Part shown: one piece after another, positions 1-9,379 of the stretch
Layout of the letters: the number at the start of each line of letters is the position of its first letter
How positions within the stretch are numbered: position 1 is the stretch's first letter
Assembly (NCBI GenBank): GCA_036652035.1
Contig: JAVVWR010000001.1
Span: 70,316-134,315, forward strand
Origin: JAEZVV01 sp036652035
GTDB taxonomy: Bacteria > Pseudomonadota > Gammaproteobacteria > Burkholderiales > Burkholderiaceae_F
Direction of reading: 5' to 3'
Length of the DNA: 64,000 nucleotides
Program-made: the position numbers and the translations under genes
Notes under the pieces: generated by a model
The model's input: only the letters and a program-made list of their open reading frames with translations
The model's database searches: none
What the model was told of the DNA's origin: nothing

Positions 1-77
1 GGACTTTGCTCGCTCGAATGTATCAGGCCCGCGATCGCACGCAAGCGAAGCGGGCCAACAAGCGCCGTTTCGAGGGT

Positions 78-1151
78 TTACACCCGATGCAAGGGCCCCG
101 CGGACTGGAAGTGTTCGAGGATGTGTTCGGCGATCCGGGTCACCGGCAGCACCGCATCGACCGCGCCGAGCGCGATGGCTTCCTTGGGCATGCCAAACAC
201 GATGCAGCTCGCTTCGTCCTGCGCCACGTTGTGCGCCCCGGCCTGGCGCATCGTCAGCATCGCAGCCGCGCCGTCCTTGCCCATGCCAGTGAGCATCACG
301 CCCAGGGCGTTGCGTCCGGCGTGCTTGGCGACCGAGTTGAACAGCACTTCGACCGAGGGCCGATGACGGTTGACCGGATCGGCGTCGTCGATCTCGATCA
401 TGTAGCTCGCTCCGGACCGCGTCAGCCGCATGTGGCGGCCACCCGGCGCGATGTAAGCGTGACCCGGCAAGACCCGCTCGCCCGCCACCGCCTCCTTGAC
501 CGTCATCCGGCACAAGCCGTTGAGGCGTGCGGCAAAGCTCGCCGTAAATCCCGGCGGCATGTGCTGGGTGATCAGCACCGCCGGCGCGTCGGCCGGCAGC
601 CGCGTCAAGACTTCGCGCACCGCCTCGGTGCCGCCGGTCGAGGAGCCGATCGCGATCAGCTTCTCGGTCGACACCCGACCAAAGCTCGCAGGCCGCGCCC
701 GTTCGGCCGAAGCGGCGGGCGCCACGGCGGCACGCCGGTGCAGATGCGCCTTGGCGGCGATGCGGATCTTGTCGGCGATGTCCTGCGCCAGGTCCTTCAT
801 GCCGCTGGCCACGCCGATGCGGGGCTTGGCGACGAAATCGACCGCCCCCAGCTCAAGCGCGCGCATCGTGGTTTCCGCCCCGCGTTCGGTCAGGGTCGAG
901 ACCATCACCACCGGCATCGGCCGCAAGCGCATCAGACGCTCGAGAAAGTCCAGGCCATCCATCTTCGGCATCTCGACATCGAGCGTCAGGACATCGGGGT
1001 TGAGCGCGCGAATCATCTCGCGCGCCACCAGCGGGTCGGGTGCCGCCCCCACCACCTCCAAGTCCCGCTCGTGCGAAATGATCTCGGTCAGCAGGCTGCG
1101 CACCAGCGCGGAATCGTCAATGATGAGAACGCGGATCTTGCTCATGGGCAT
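78..1151 (-). CDS. cheB: CheB: chemotaxis response regulator, protein-glutamate methylesterase/deamidase
   Basis: 357 aa. It removes methyl groups from (and deamidates) chemoreceptor glutamates in the cytoplasm and so resets receptor gain, opposing CheR. The N-terminal receiver has the DDS acid pocket (residues 12-14) and phosphoacceptor D58 in LDVEMPKMDG; a linker leads to the methylesterase domain from about residue 163. The catalytic triad is visible: S171 in GSSTGGTEA, H197 in TQHMPPGF and D293 in TGMGKDG. Length is normal for the family. The start overlaps the cheD stop as TGATG, so the two are translationally coupled; a second ATG two codons in (MSKIR) is an alternative. Last gene of the che operon in the window; stop TAA at 78-80. 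Confidence 0.97.
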   Translation of the reverse strand: MPMSKIRVLIIDDSALVRSLLTEIISHERDLEVVGAAPDPLVAREMIRALNPDVLTLDVEMPKMDGLDFLERLMRLRPMPVVMVSTLTERGAETTMRALELGAVDFVAKPRIGVASGMKDLAQDIADKIRIAAKAHLHRRAAVAPAASAERARPASFGRVSTEKLIAIGSSTGGTEAVREVLTRLPADAPAVLITQHMPPGFTASFAARLNGLCRMTVKEAVAGERVLPGHAYIAPGGRHMRLTRSGASYMIEIDDADPVNRHRPSVEVLFNSVAKHAGRNALGVMLTGMGKDGAAAMLTMRQAGAHNVAQDEASCIVFGMPKEAIALGAVDAVLPVTRIAEHILEHFQSAGPLHRV

Positions 1152-1774
1152 CAGAAAAGTTCGATATCGCCGCCACTGCGGACCGTGTCGATACGCGCGC
1201 GGTAGTTTTGTTCCGCCGCGACCAAAGAGGCATCGGCGCGCGCGAGCTTGCGCACCAGGGCGCGGCCGGTGGCCGGAAAAAAGGCGACGCGCCGCGGGTG
1301 CGTATCGAGCAAATCCTCGGCCACGATCCGGATCCCCTCGGTGACCAGAAACTTGCGCACAAAGCTGACGTTGCGCTCACCGACATTGAGCGTGAAGCTC
1401 GTCATCACATTGCCGCCGCCAAACACCTTGGCCTCGAGCGCCGAACGGCGCGCGCCGCACTTGAGCAGCTCGTTGATCAGCAATTCCATCGCGTGAACGC
1501 CATAGCGGCCAGCCAGGCCGATCGGGTCGCCATCCTTGGCACCCTCGGGCAGCATGAAGTGATTCATGCCCCCGACCTTGGCGCGCGCATCCCACAGGCA
1601 GGCCGACACGCACGAGCCCAGCACCGTGGTCAGAACCACGTCGGGGCCGTCGACGAAGAACTCGCCCGGCAAGACCTTGACCGCATGGCAACCGAAGTCA
1701 CGGTCGAAATACAAGGTTCCCGCCTCGCCGGCCACGCCGCGCGAACGCGGTCGTGTGGTCTTGGCCTCACTCAT
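1151..1774 (-). CDS. cheD: CheD: chemoreceptor glutamine deamidase
   Basis: 207 aa. CheD converts specific receptor glutamines to glutamate in the cytoplasm. The conserved core is present: LTTVLGSCVSACLWD with the catalytic Cys, followed by GGMNHFMLP with the catalytic His, then the GGAN-like stretch FGGGNVM. The start overlaps the cheR stop as ATGA, and the stop overlaps the cheB start, so cheR-cheD-cheB are tightly coupled. The protein ends in GGDIELF; the unrelated small protein at 9380-9760 ends in GAVELF, which is noted as a finding. The N-terminal ~20 residues are basic and unlikely to be structured. Confidence 0.96.
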   Translation of the reverse strand: MSEAKTTRPRSRGVAGEAGTLYFDRDFGCHAVKVLPGEFFVDGPDVVLTTVLGSCVSACLWDARAKVGGMNHFMLPEGAKDGDPIGLAGRYGVHAMELLINELLKCGARRSALEAKVFGGGNVMTSFTLNVGERNVSFVRKFLVTEGIRIVAEDLLDTHPRRVAFFPATGRALVRKLARADASLVAAEQNYRARIDTVRSGGDIELF

Positions 1775-2652
1775 GGCAGGCGCTCATAGACCGTCTTGCC
1801 GCGCAATCGGAACTGGGAGCGGCAGTCGGAAAAATTCTCCGAGTGGCCAACAAACAGCAGGCCGCCGGGGCGCAAGACCTCGGCGATCCGCCCCAGCACT
1901 TCGCGCTGGGTGGCGTGATCGAAATAGATCAGCACGTTGCGGCAGAACACGGCATCGAACCCCTCGGCCATGTCGCGCGCCCGTGGCCACGTGGGATCGA
2001 GCAGGTTGAGCGGGCGGTACTGCACCAGGCCGGCGAGTTCGGGCTTGACGCGCACCAGACCGTCCCTGTCACCCTTGCCGCGCAGAAACCAGCGCCGCAA
2101 GCGGGCGTCACCGCAGGCCTGCGCCGAATCGATCGAATAGACCGCCTGTGCCGCGGTTGCCAGGACGTTGGTGTCGATGTCGGTGGCGATCAGGCTCGGC
2201 TTGCTTCCCGCCGTCAAGGCCTCGGCCGCCGTCATGGCGATCGACCAGGGCTCTTCGCCGGTCGAGGCCGCGGCGCACCACAGGCGCGCCTTGCTGCGCC
2301 CGCGCAGGAATTCCGCCAGCAAGGGAAAGTGGTGCGACTCGCGGAAAAAGGCGGTGAGGTTGGTCGTCAGCGCATTGACGAACTGCTGCGCTTCCGCGCT
2401 GACGCTGGTGGCGTCGCTTTCGATGTCATCCAGATACTCGGCAAACGAGGCCCGGCCGGTGGCCCGCACGCGGCGGGCCAGTCGGCTGTAGACCATGTTC
2501 TGCTTCGAGGCATTGAGATCGATTCCCGCTCGAGCCCGGATCAAGCGCCGCACCCGATCAAAGTCGTGACTTGAGAACGAGTATTCGCGCGACAGCGAAT
2601 CCGCTGCCGTGGCTCGCGCCAGCAAGTCCTTCGATTGGTCGGGTGCACCCAT
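1771..2652 (-). CDS. cheR: CheR: chemotaxis protein methyltransferase
   Basis: 293 aa with the start chosen at ATG 2650-2652 (MGAPDQSK). It uses S-adenosylmethionine to methylate receptor glutamates. The N-terminal helical domain (F-x-R-V-R-x-L-I-R-A-R-A-G-I-D-L) and the SAM-binding domain (AASTGEEPWSIAM, then the acidic ATDID strand and FCRNVLIYFD) are all visible. A start further upstream at 2706 would overlap the preceding MCP; the chosen ATG has an AAGGAA ribosome site about 9 nt before it and leaves a 38-nt gap after the MCP stop. The MCP ends in a DWEEF pentapeptide, the kind of tail CheR's beta-subdomain can dock on. Confidence 0.96.
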   Translation of the reverse strand: MGAPDQSKDLLARATAADSLSREYSFSSHDFDRVRRLIRARAGIDLNASKQNMVYSRLARRVRATGRASFAEYLDDIESDATSVSAEAQQFVNALTTNLTAFFRESHHFPLLAEFLRGRSKARLWCAAASTGEEPWSIAMTAAEALTAGSKPSLIATDIDTNVLATAAQAVYSIDSAQACGDARLRRWFLRGKGDRDGLVRVKPELAGLVQYRPLNLLDPTWPRARDMAEGFDAVFCRNVLIYFDHATQREVLGRIAEVLRPGGLLFVGHSENFSDCRSQFRLRGKTVYERLP

Positions 2653-2690
2653 GCCTGCATTTCCTTGTAGCGCTCGCCAGTTGCCTGACT

Positions 2691-4649
2691 TCAGAATTCT
2701 TCCCAATCGCCCGCCGCTGACTTGCTCGCCACCGGCTTGACCGGTGTCGGCTCACGGCTGGCCATCGGCTTGGCTTCAACCTTGGGTTCGATCCGCTTGA
2801 CCGCCGCCCGGCTCACCGTCTGCGCCTGGGCGATCACCGCCCGTGCCTGCGACTCGCCCAGCTTGAACACCGCCACCGTCTCGGCCAGCCGCCCCGCCTG
2901 TTCTTTCAGGCTCTCAGCCGCCGCCGCGCTCTCTTCAACCAGCGCCGCGTTCTGCTGCGTCATCTGGTCGAGCTGCGTCACCGCCTGATTGACCTGCGTG
3001 ATCCCGGCGCTCTGCTCGAGCGTGCTGCTGGTGATCTCGCCAATCAGGTCGGTCACTCGCCGCACTTGAGTGACGATCTCGTCCATCGTGCGGCCCGCTT
3101 CCTGCACCTGCGCCGCGCCGCTATCGACCTTGCCAGCCGAGTCTTCGATCAGCCCCTTGATCTCCTTGGCCGCTTGCGCGCTCCTCTGCGCCAGGTTGCG
3201 AACTTCGCCCGCCACCACCGCAAAGCCGCGCCCCTGCTCGCCCGCTCGCGCCGCTTCGACCGCCGCGTTGAGCGCCAGGATGTTGGTCTGGAACGCAATC
3301 CCGTCGATCACGCCGATGATCTCGGCGATCTTGCGGCTCGCCGCGCTGATCTCGCCCATCGTCCCGACCACTTGACCGACCACCGCACCGCCGCGCTCGG
3401 CCACCGCGCTCGCGCTGCTCGCCAGCTGGTTGGCCTGCTTGGCCGCATCGGCATTGGCCTTGACCGTGCTCGTCAGCTGTTCGATCGAGCTCGCCGTCTG
3501 CTGCAGCGAACTGGCCTGCTCTTCGGTCCGGCTCGACAGATCCGTGTTGCCCACCGCGATCTCGCCCGAGGCCGTCCGCACTGACTCGCTGGTCTCGCGG
3601 ATTTCGCCGATCACCCCGGCAATCTTGTCGGCGAATCGATTGAAAGCCCGCCCCATCTGCGCCAGCTCATCGTCGCCGTGCGCATCCAGACGCCGGGTCA
3701 GATCACCGTCGCCGCTGGCGATCTCCTCCATCGCGTCGCGCGCGCTCTCGAGCCGTGCCATCGCGCGCCGAATCGTCCATGTCAGCACCACACCGGCGAC
3801 CAGCACTACCGCGAGGATCAGCGCCAAGGACAGCCACAATTGTCGAGCCACCGTGGCCAGGGCAACCGACTTGTCGAGCGCAATCGCGAGGTACCACGAC
3901 GAGTTGGGAATCGCCTTGGCCGCGATCAGCATGGAGCGCCCATCCATGTCAATCTCGGGCAAGGCGCCACTGGCTACCACCAGGGTCTGCATCGTCAGCG
4001 CCGGGCTGATCTCGCTCATCGGCTTGAGCGTGAGCTTGGCGTCGTAGTGCGCCAGCAGCTGGCCCTGGCCATCGACCAGAAAGGCGAACGAGCCTTCCAT
4101 CGGCTTGAGCGCGTTGACCTGCGCCGCGAGCGACTCGACCAGAACATCGCCGCCCGCCACGCCGACGACTCCGCCGTTCTTGCGAATCGGCTGCGCAAAA
4201 GTGACCGTCAGCTTGCCAGTGCTCTTGCCCACGTAGGGCGCGGCCACGGTGCGACCGCCTGCGGCCACCGCGTCCTGGTACCAGGCGCGATCCGCAGGAA
4301 CGTAATCCGCCCCGCGATTGCCGGCGGGATACGAGTACATGCGCCGATCGGCAAAGCCGAGCAGGGACATGTCGAATCCCCCGGCCACTTGCGCCGCATG
4401 CAAGGTGGGAATCGGGTCGGCCAGATCGCTCGCCAGCGCGATCGCGTCGACCGCCATATGCCGGCTGCGGAACCATTCTCCGATCACCCCGGCCTCGGCC
4501 TGAGCCAGAGCGCGCGCATCAAACGCGATCGACTTCATTCGCTCGGACCGGTCATTCATGATCAGAACCGACCCCAGCACGGCCATCGCCACCGCCACTA
4601 CCGCGATCGCCACCGCCGCCAGGCGAAACTTCAAGGAACTCCAGTTCAT
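2691..4649 (-). CDS. Methyl-accepting chemotaxis protein with periplasmic dCache-type sensor
   Basis: 652 aa inner-membrane chemoreceptor. TM1 is near residues 9-29, followed by a periplasmic region of about 240 residues whose pattern (Y-P-x-G, DRAWYQDAVAAGG, GDVLVESL, LVDGQGQLLAHYD) fits a double Cache ligand-binding domain. TM2 is near 272-292, then HAMP and a cytoplasmic signalling hairpin with the invariant tip FQTNILALNAAVEAARAGEQ. The last five residues are DWEEF, similar to the NWETF/NWESF tether for CheR and CheB. The ligand cannot be told; dCache receptors often bind amino or organic acids. From the HAMP region onward it is almost identical to the next MCP upstream (4772-6445). Confidence 0.93.
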   Translation of the reverse strand: MNWSSLKFRLAAVAIAVVAVAMAVLGSVLIMNDRSERMKSIAFDARALAQAEAGVIGEWFRSRHMAVDAIALASDLADPIPTLHAAQVAGGFDMSLLGFADRRMYSYPAGNRGADYVPADRAWYQDAVAAGGRTVAAPYVGKSTGKLTVTFAQPIRKNGGVVGVAGGDVLVESLAAQVNALKPMEGSFAFLVDGQGQLLAHYDAKLTLKPMSEISPALTMQTLVVASGALPEIDMDGRSMLIAAKAIPNSSWYLAIALDKSVALATVARQLWLSLALILAVVLVAGVVLTWTIRRAMARLESARDAMEEIASGDGDLTRRLDAHGDDELAQMGRAFNRFADKIAGVIGEIRETSESVRTASGEIAVGNTDLSSRTEEQASSLQQTASSIEQLTSTVKANADAAKQANQLASSASAVAERGGAVVGQVVGTMGEISAASRKIAEIIGVIDGIAFQTNILALNAAVEAARAGEQGRGFAVVAGEVRNLAQRSAQAAKEIKGLIEDSAGKVDSGAAQVQEAGRTMDEIVTQVRRVTDLIGEITSSTLEQSAGITQVNQAVTQLDQMTQQNAALVEESAAAAESLKEQAGRLAETVAVFKLGESQARAVIAQAQTVSRAAVKRIEPKVEAKPMASREPTPVKPVASKSAAGDWEEF

Positions 4650-4771
4650 TACAACACCTTCCTACTCCAGCCATCCGCTGGTTGACTCCGGTCGCGGAAA
4701 TCGTGCGCCAACCGCACGCTCCCGTCCTTGTTCCGGTACCCCCACACACACGCCGAGCGAATCGCTCCGCG

Positions 4772-6445
4772 TCAGAACTCTTCCCAATCCCCTTCGGTAG
4801 CCGGCTTGTTCGCCGGCGCGCGCGGAGCGCTGACCGGCGCGCGAGCCACCCGCACCGCGCTCGACCGAGCGCGATCGATCGCCTGCTTCGCCTGCCCCTC
4901 GCCGAGCTTGAAAGTCGCCACGGCCTGCGTCAGTCGCTGCGCCTGATCGCGCAGCGACTCGGCCGCCGCCGCGCTCTGCTCGACCAAGGCTGCGTTCTGC
5001 TGCGTCATCTGGTCCAAGCCCGCGACCGCTTGATTGACCTGGGTGATGCCGGCGCTCTGCTCCAACGTGCTGCTGGTGATCTCGCCGATCAGGTCGGTCA
5101 CGCGCCGCACCTGGGTCACGATTTCTTCCATCCCGCGCCCCGACTCCTCGGCCAGGCGCGAGCCGGCATCGACCTGGACCTGGCTGGCGCCGATCAGGTT
5201 CTTGATTTCCTTGGCGGCTTCGGCACTGCGCTGGGCCAGGCTGCGAACCTCGGCCGCCACCACCGCAAAACCCCGCCCCTGCTCGCCCGCGCGCGCCGCC
5301 TCCACCGCGGCGTTCAAGGCCAGGATGTTGGTCTGGAACGCAATCCCGTCGATCACGCCAATGATTTCGGCAATCTTGCGGCTCGCCGCGCTGATCTGTC
5401 CCATCGTCGCCAGGTTGGCGCGGGCCGATTCGCCGCCGCGAACCACCGCCGCACTGGCCAGGGACGCCAGCTGGTTGGCTTGCTTGGCCGCATCGGCATT
5501 GGCCTTGACGGTGCTGGTCAGCTGCTCGATCGAGCTCGCCGTCTGCTGCAGCGAACTGGCCTGCTCTTCGGTCCGGCTCGACAGGTCGGTGTTGCCCACC
5601 GCGATCTCGCCCGAGGCCGTCCGCACCGATTCGCTGGTTTCTCGAATTTCGCCCACCGTGCGCGACAAGGCGACTTGCATCGCAATCAAGGCGGTCAGCA
5701 GCTGGCCAAACTCATCGCGACGATCGTTCGCGATCGGATACGTCAAATCGCCGCGGGAGATCGCGTCGGTCGCGGCCACGGCGGCGGCGAGCGGAACGCG
5801 AATCTGGCGCACCAGAATAAAACCGGCGGCAATCATCAATCCAACCAGGGTCAGGCCGCCCGTGCCGGCAATGGTCAGGCTGCGCATGCGCTCGGCGGTA
5901 GCGCGCGCGCGGACCTGAGCCACTTCAACGCGCTGCTGCTTGACGTAGTCGCGCAAGGCCTGGACATAGACATCGCTCGCCGGCAGAAAGCGCGCCGTCA
6001 TCTCGTGCACTTCGCCCGCGTGATCGCCCGCCGTGCGCAAGGCCTTGGCCTTGTTCATCGAGGCCAGGACGCCGCTGCGCATCTCGGCGATCCGCGCCAT
6101 CAGGCGGCGGTCCTCGTCGGACGCGGGCAGAGCCTCGATCTCCTTCTGGATCGCCGAGATCTGCTCGATGCTCTGCGCGAGCATGTCCTTGAAGGTGGTC
6201 TCGACAAACCGGTCTTCGGTCAGCGACGAGGCCAGCACGCGCACCATGTTGACTTCCGTGCGCCCCATCCACTCCTGCGCGAGCTCGGCCCGGCGCTCGG
6301 CGCGCTCGGACTCGACGATGGCCCGGGCTTGAGAAGCCCGGGCGTTGATGGCGGCGTAGCCCAGAACGGCGACCATAAAAACCACCACCGTCACAATCCC
6401 GCCCCACAGGCGGAAGGCGATGCTCGAATCAAGGCGTGCAAACAT
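4772..6445 (-). CDS. Methyl-accepting chemotaxis protein with four-helix-bundle sensor
   Basis: 557 aa inner-membrane chemoreceptor. TM1 is near residues 11-32, the periplasmic part (about 33-188) is all helical and has the E-R-R-A-E-L-A-Q-E-W pattern of 4HB_MCP sensors, TM2 is near 190-213, followed by HAMP (ending AISRGDLTYPI) and the signalling domain with FQTNILALNAAVEAARAGEQ. The C-terminus is again DWEEF. It lies 13 nt downstream of cheW in the same operon. The N-terminal sensor is unrelated to that of its neighbour, whereas the signalling halves are nearly identical, so the two genes are a tandem pair with exchanged or homogenised 3' halves. Confidence 0.93.
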   Translation of the reverse strand: MFARLDSSIAFRLWGGIVTVVVFMVAVLGYAAINARASQARAIVESERAERRAELAQEWMGRTEVNMVRVLASSLTEDRFVETTFKDMLAQSIEQISAIQKEIEALPASDEDRRLMARIAEMRSGVLASMNKAKALRTAGDHAGEVHEMTARFLPASDVYVQALRDYVKQQRVEVAQVRARATAERMRSLTIAGTGGLTLVGLMIAAGFILVRQIRVPLAAAVAATDAISRGDLTYPIANDRRDEFGQLLTALIAMQVALSRTVGEIRETSESVRTASGEIAVGNTDLSSRTEEQASSLQQTASSIEQLTSTVKANADAAKQANQLASLASAAVVRGGESARANLATMGQISAASRKIAEIIGVIDGIAFQTNILALNAAVEAARAGEQGRGFAVVAAEVRSLAQRSAEAAKEIKNLIGASQVQVDAGSRLAEESGRGMEEIVTQVRRVTDLIGEITSSTLEQSAGITQVNQAVAGLDQMTQQNAALVEQSAAAAESLRDQAQRLTQAVATFKLGEGQAKQAIDRARSSAVRVARAPVSAPRAPANKPATEGDWEEF

Positions 6446-6458
6446 GGGGACTCCGCGA

Positions 6459-6947
6459 TCAGGTCAAAACGCGTTCGATCAAGGCCATGTCCTCGGCCGC
6501 CATCAGGCGCTCGATATCGACCAGGATCATCATCCGTTCGCCCACCGAGCCCAGGCCGGTGATGTAACCGGCGTCGAGCAGCGAGTTGAATTCCGGGGCC
6601 GGCCGGATCTGCTCGGGCGCCAGCTCCAGCACGTCGGACACCGAGTCGACCACCACGCCCACCACGCGCTTGGCGACGTTGAGAATGATCACCACGGTGA
6701 ACTCGTTGTAGTCGGCCGCGCCGAGCTTGAACTTCAGGCGCAGATCGACGATCGGCACGATCACGCCGCGCAGATTGATCACGCCCTTGATGAAATCGGG
6801 CGCGTTGGCGATCCGGGTCACCGCGTCGTAGCCGCGGATTTCCTGCACCTTGAGGATGTCGATCCCGTACTCCTCGGCGCCAAGGCGGAAGGTGAGGTAT
6901 TCCTGGGCGCGCGTCTGCGCGTCGTTGAACTGTTCCATCAGGCCCAT
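6459..6947 (-). CDS. cheW: CheW: chemotaxis coupling protein
   Basis: 162 aa soluble adaptor that joins the MCPs to CheA in the receptor array. A single CheW domain fills the protein: LTFRLGAEEYGIDILKVQEI near the N-terminus, INLRGVIVPIVDLR in the middle (the receptor-contact loop) and VDSVSDVLELAPEQIRPAP after it. An AGGAG ribosome site precedes ATG 6945-6947 by 6 nt. It sits 14 nt after cheA and 13 nt before an MCP. Confidence 0.97.
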   Translation of the reverse strand: MGLMEQFNDAQTRAQEYLTFRLGAEEYGIDILKVQEIRGYDAVTRIANAPDFIKGVINLRGVIVPIVDLRLKFKLGAADYNEFTVVIILNVAKRVVGVVVDSVSDVLELAPEQIRPAPEFNSLLDAGYITGLGSVGERMMILVDIERLMAAEDMALIERVLT

Positions 6948-6961
6948 GAGGCGCTCCTAGC

Positions 6962-8995
6962 TCAGTGGCGCACGCGCTTGACCAGCGCCGCGACATCGAT
7001 GATGAGGGCGACGCGACCGTCGCCAAGAATGGTGGCGCCGGATACGCCGCGCACCCGCCGGTAATTCGATTCGAGGTTCTTGACCACCACCTGGTGCTGG
7101 CCGATCAGCTCATCGACCCTCAGCGCGGCGCGGCCACCGTCGGCTTCGACCAGGACCATGATCGAACCCTCGTCGCCCGGACCGACCGCGGCGCCGAAAG
7201 CCTCGGCCAGGGTCACGACCGGCAGGTATTCCTCGCGCACATGAACCACGCGGCCGGTCGCTCCGACCTGCTTGACCATGCCGGGGGCCACCTGGAAGGA
7301 CTCGACCACCGAACCCAGCGGCAGGATGAAGACATCGCCATCGACCCCGATCGACATGCCGTCCATGATCGCGAGCGTGAGCGGCAGCCGGACCGAGACC
7401 CGCGTGCCAAGACCGGCCGCCGAATCAATCTCGGCCGATCCGTTCAAGGCGGCAATGTTCTTGCGCACCACGTCCATGCCAACACCGCGGCCCGAGACAT
7501 CCGAGACTTGATCGGCGGTCGAAAAGCCCGGTTCCCAGATCAGCGCCCAGACCTCGGCGTCGCTCATGTCCTCGCGCACCGGCAGGCCGCGCTCGAGCGC
7601 TTTCTTGAGAATGCGCTCGCGGGAAAGACCGGCGCCGTCGTCGCGCACCTCGATCAGGATCGAGCCCCCCTGGTGCGCCGCCGACAAGGTGATCGTGCCG
7701 TGCGCCGGCTTGCCCGCGGCCACACGCTCGGCGGGGGTTTCGATGCCATGGTCGGCACTGTTGCGCACCAGGTGGGTGAGCGGATCAACGATCTTCTCGA
7801 TCAAGCCCTTGTCGAGCTCGGTCGCTTCGCCCACGGTCTTGAGCTCGATCTGCTTGCCGAGCTTGGCCGCGAGGTCGCGCAACATGCGCGGGAAGCGGTT
7901 GAACACGAACGCCATGGGAATCATGCGGATTCCCATCACCGCTTCCTGCAAGTGACGCGTGTTGCGCTCCAGATCAACGATGCCGGCCAGCAGCGCGGCC
8001 TGCGCCACCGGATCGAGCGCCTTGGCTTGCTGAGTCAGCATGGCCTGGGTGATGACGAGTTCGCCCACCAGGTTGATGAGCGTATCGACCTTCTCGACCC
8101 CGACCCGCAAGGTGGTCGATTCCAGCGCCGCCCCTTTATCCGGGCTGGCTTTGGCGCGAGCCACCGGCGCCGGCTCGGGCGCCGCAGCGACCGGCAATTG
8201 CGCTGGATCGACAAAGAAGCCGTAGCCCTCGCCTTCCTGCGCGGCTGCGACCGGAGCTGCCGCGGCCGCCACGGGCGCGACCGCCATCGCGGCGTCAGCC
8301 CAGGGCTGAATCAGCACCTGCTCGCGGCTGACGTGAAAGGAAAAGAGCTCGATCAGTTCGCCATCGGGCGATTCGGTCTGCAGCTTGAATTCGCGCCAAC
8401 CCTCGGGCGAGAGCACGCCGCCGTCGACCGCCTCGCAGCTCCCCAGCGCGGGAATGTCGCGAAACAGCTCGGCCAGACCATCGGCCGCTGCGGTGTCGGC
8501 GAGCGGACCGACGCGCAGCCGCAACGACCGCGCACCGCCCGCCTCAATCACCGGCGGGGCGGCCTCGTCGAGCAAACGCCCGGCGGCCAGGATGCGGATC
8601 CGCGCCACCAGATCGCTGGTGTCGGGCACGACGTCGGTCACCCCCTGGTGACGGGCGAGCTGGCTCTTGACCACGTCGCCCGCCTCGAGCAGCACATCGA
8701 CCATCTGCGCGTGGAGCGTCAATTCGTGGCGGCGCAGCTTGTCGAGCAAGGTCTCGAGCTCGTGGGTCAGCTCGGTGACATCGGCAAAGCCGAAAGTCGC
8801 CGCGCCGCCCTTGATCGAATGGGCGACGCGAAAGATCGCGTTGAGCTCATCAATGCCGGGCGCGGCCACGTTGATCTCGAGCAGCGCCGATTCCATGTTG
8901 GCAAGGTTTTCGCCGGCTTCCTCGAAAAAGACGCCGTGGAACTGGGAGAGGTCGAAGTCCGCCTCTTGCAGTGAAGGATTGCTGATTTCGCCCAT
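6962..8995 (-). CDS. cheA: CheA: chemotaxis histidine kinase
   Basis: 677 aa. Autophosphorylating kinase of the flagellar system; it passes phosphate to CheY and CheB. Domains in order: Hpt (P1) with phospho-accepting H59 in AHSIKGGAATFGF; a variable P2 region with Ala/Pro-rich linkers (about 130-280); dimerisation P3; the ATP-binding P4 with the N box LTHLVRNSADHGIE and the G boxes DDGAGL and GRGVGMDVV; and the CheW-like P5 (to the C-terminus). Length is typical. AAGGAAG lies 5 nt before the ATG. The preceding receiver gene ends only 9 nt upstream. Confidence 0.97.
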   Translation of the reverse strand: MGEISNPSLQEADFDLSQFHGVFFEEAGENLANMESALLEINVAAPGIDELNAIFRVAHSIKGGAATFGFADVTELTHELETLLDKLRRHELTLHAQMVDVLLEAGDVVKSQLARHQGVTDVVPDTSDLVARIRILAAGRLLDEAAPPVIEAGGARSLRLRVGPLADTAAADGLAELFRDIPALGSCEAVDGGVLSPEGWREFKLQTESPDGELIELFSFHVSREQVLIQPWADAAMAVAPVAAAAAPVAAAQEGEGYGFFVDPAQLPVAAAPEPAPVARAKASPDKGAALESTTLRVGVEKVDTLINLVGELVITQAMLTQQAKALDPVAQAALLAGIVDLERNTRHLQEAVMGIRMIPMAFVFNRFPRMLRDLAAKLGKQIELKTVGEATELDKGLIEKIVDPLTHLVRNSADHGIETPAERVAAGKPAHGTITLSAAHQGGSILIEVRDDGAGLSRERILKKALERGLPVREDMSDAEVWALIWEPGFSTADQVSDVSGRGVGMDVVRKNIAALNGSAEIDSAAGLGTRVSVRLPLTLAIMDGMSIGVDGDVFILPLGSVVESFQVAPGMVKQVGATGRVVHVREEYLPVVTLAEAFGAAVGPGDEGSIMVLVEADGGRAALRVDELIGQHQVVVKNLESNYRRVRGVSGATILGDGRVALIIDVAALVKRVRH

Positions 8996-9004
8996 GAGAC
9001 TTCC

Positions 9005-9367
9005 TTAGCGCACGACGCGGCGGATCACTTCGATCAGCCGGTCGGGATTGAAGGGCTTGACCAGCCAGCCCGTGGCGCCGGCGGCGCGACCGCGCGCCTT
9101 CATCTCGTCGCTCGACTCGGTGGTCAGGATCAGGATCGGCGTGGCGCGGTAGGCGGGATGCGCGCGCAGTTTCTCGACCAGGGTCAGGCCGTCCATGGTT
9201 GGCATGTTCTGATCGGTCAGCACCAGATCGACCTGGTTGCGCTGCGCCAGCTCCCAGGCCTGTTGACCATCGGCCGCCTCGATCACGGTGTAACCCGCGC
9301 CCTTGAGCGTGAAAGCGACCATCTGGCGCATCGAAGCCGAATCGTCGACCGCAAGAATGCTTGGCAT
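9005..9367 (-). CDS. CheY-like single-domain response regulator
   Basis: 120 aa, one receiver domain: acid pair D8-D9, phosphoacceptor D52 in TDQNMPTMDG, the switch Thr in ILTTESSDEMK and the Lys of WLVKPF. It lies directly before cheA. Its sequence (start MPSILAVDDSASMRQM) is of the type often found next to cheA in beta- and gammaproteobacteria. It differs from the enteric-like CheY at 41346-41741, which is the better candidate for the motor-binding CheY because it is followed by cheZ. This copy may act as a phosphate sink or serve another output; that is inference. Confidence 0.93.
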   Translation of the reverse strand: MPSILAVDDSASMRQMVAFTLKGAGYTVIEAADGQQAWELAQRNQVDLVLTDQNMPTMDGLTLVEKLRAHPAYRATPILILTTESSDEMKARGRAAGATGWLVKPFNPDRLIEVIRRVVR

Positions 9368-9379
9368 GTTGTGCCTGTC

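Noticed and set aside
26..56. 7-bp inverted repeat GGCCCGC/GCGGGCC after cheB as a terminator
   Set aside because: 17-nt loop and no T-run; likely chance in GC-rich sequence, and the operon may continue beyond the window.
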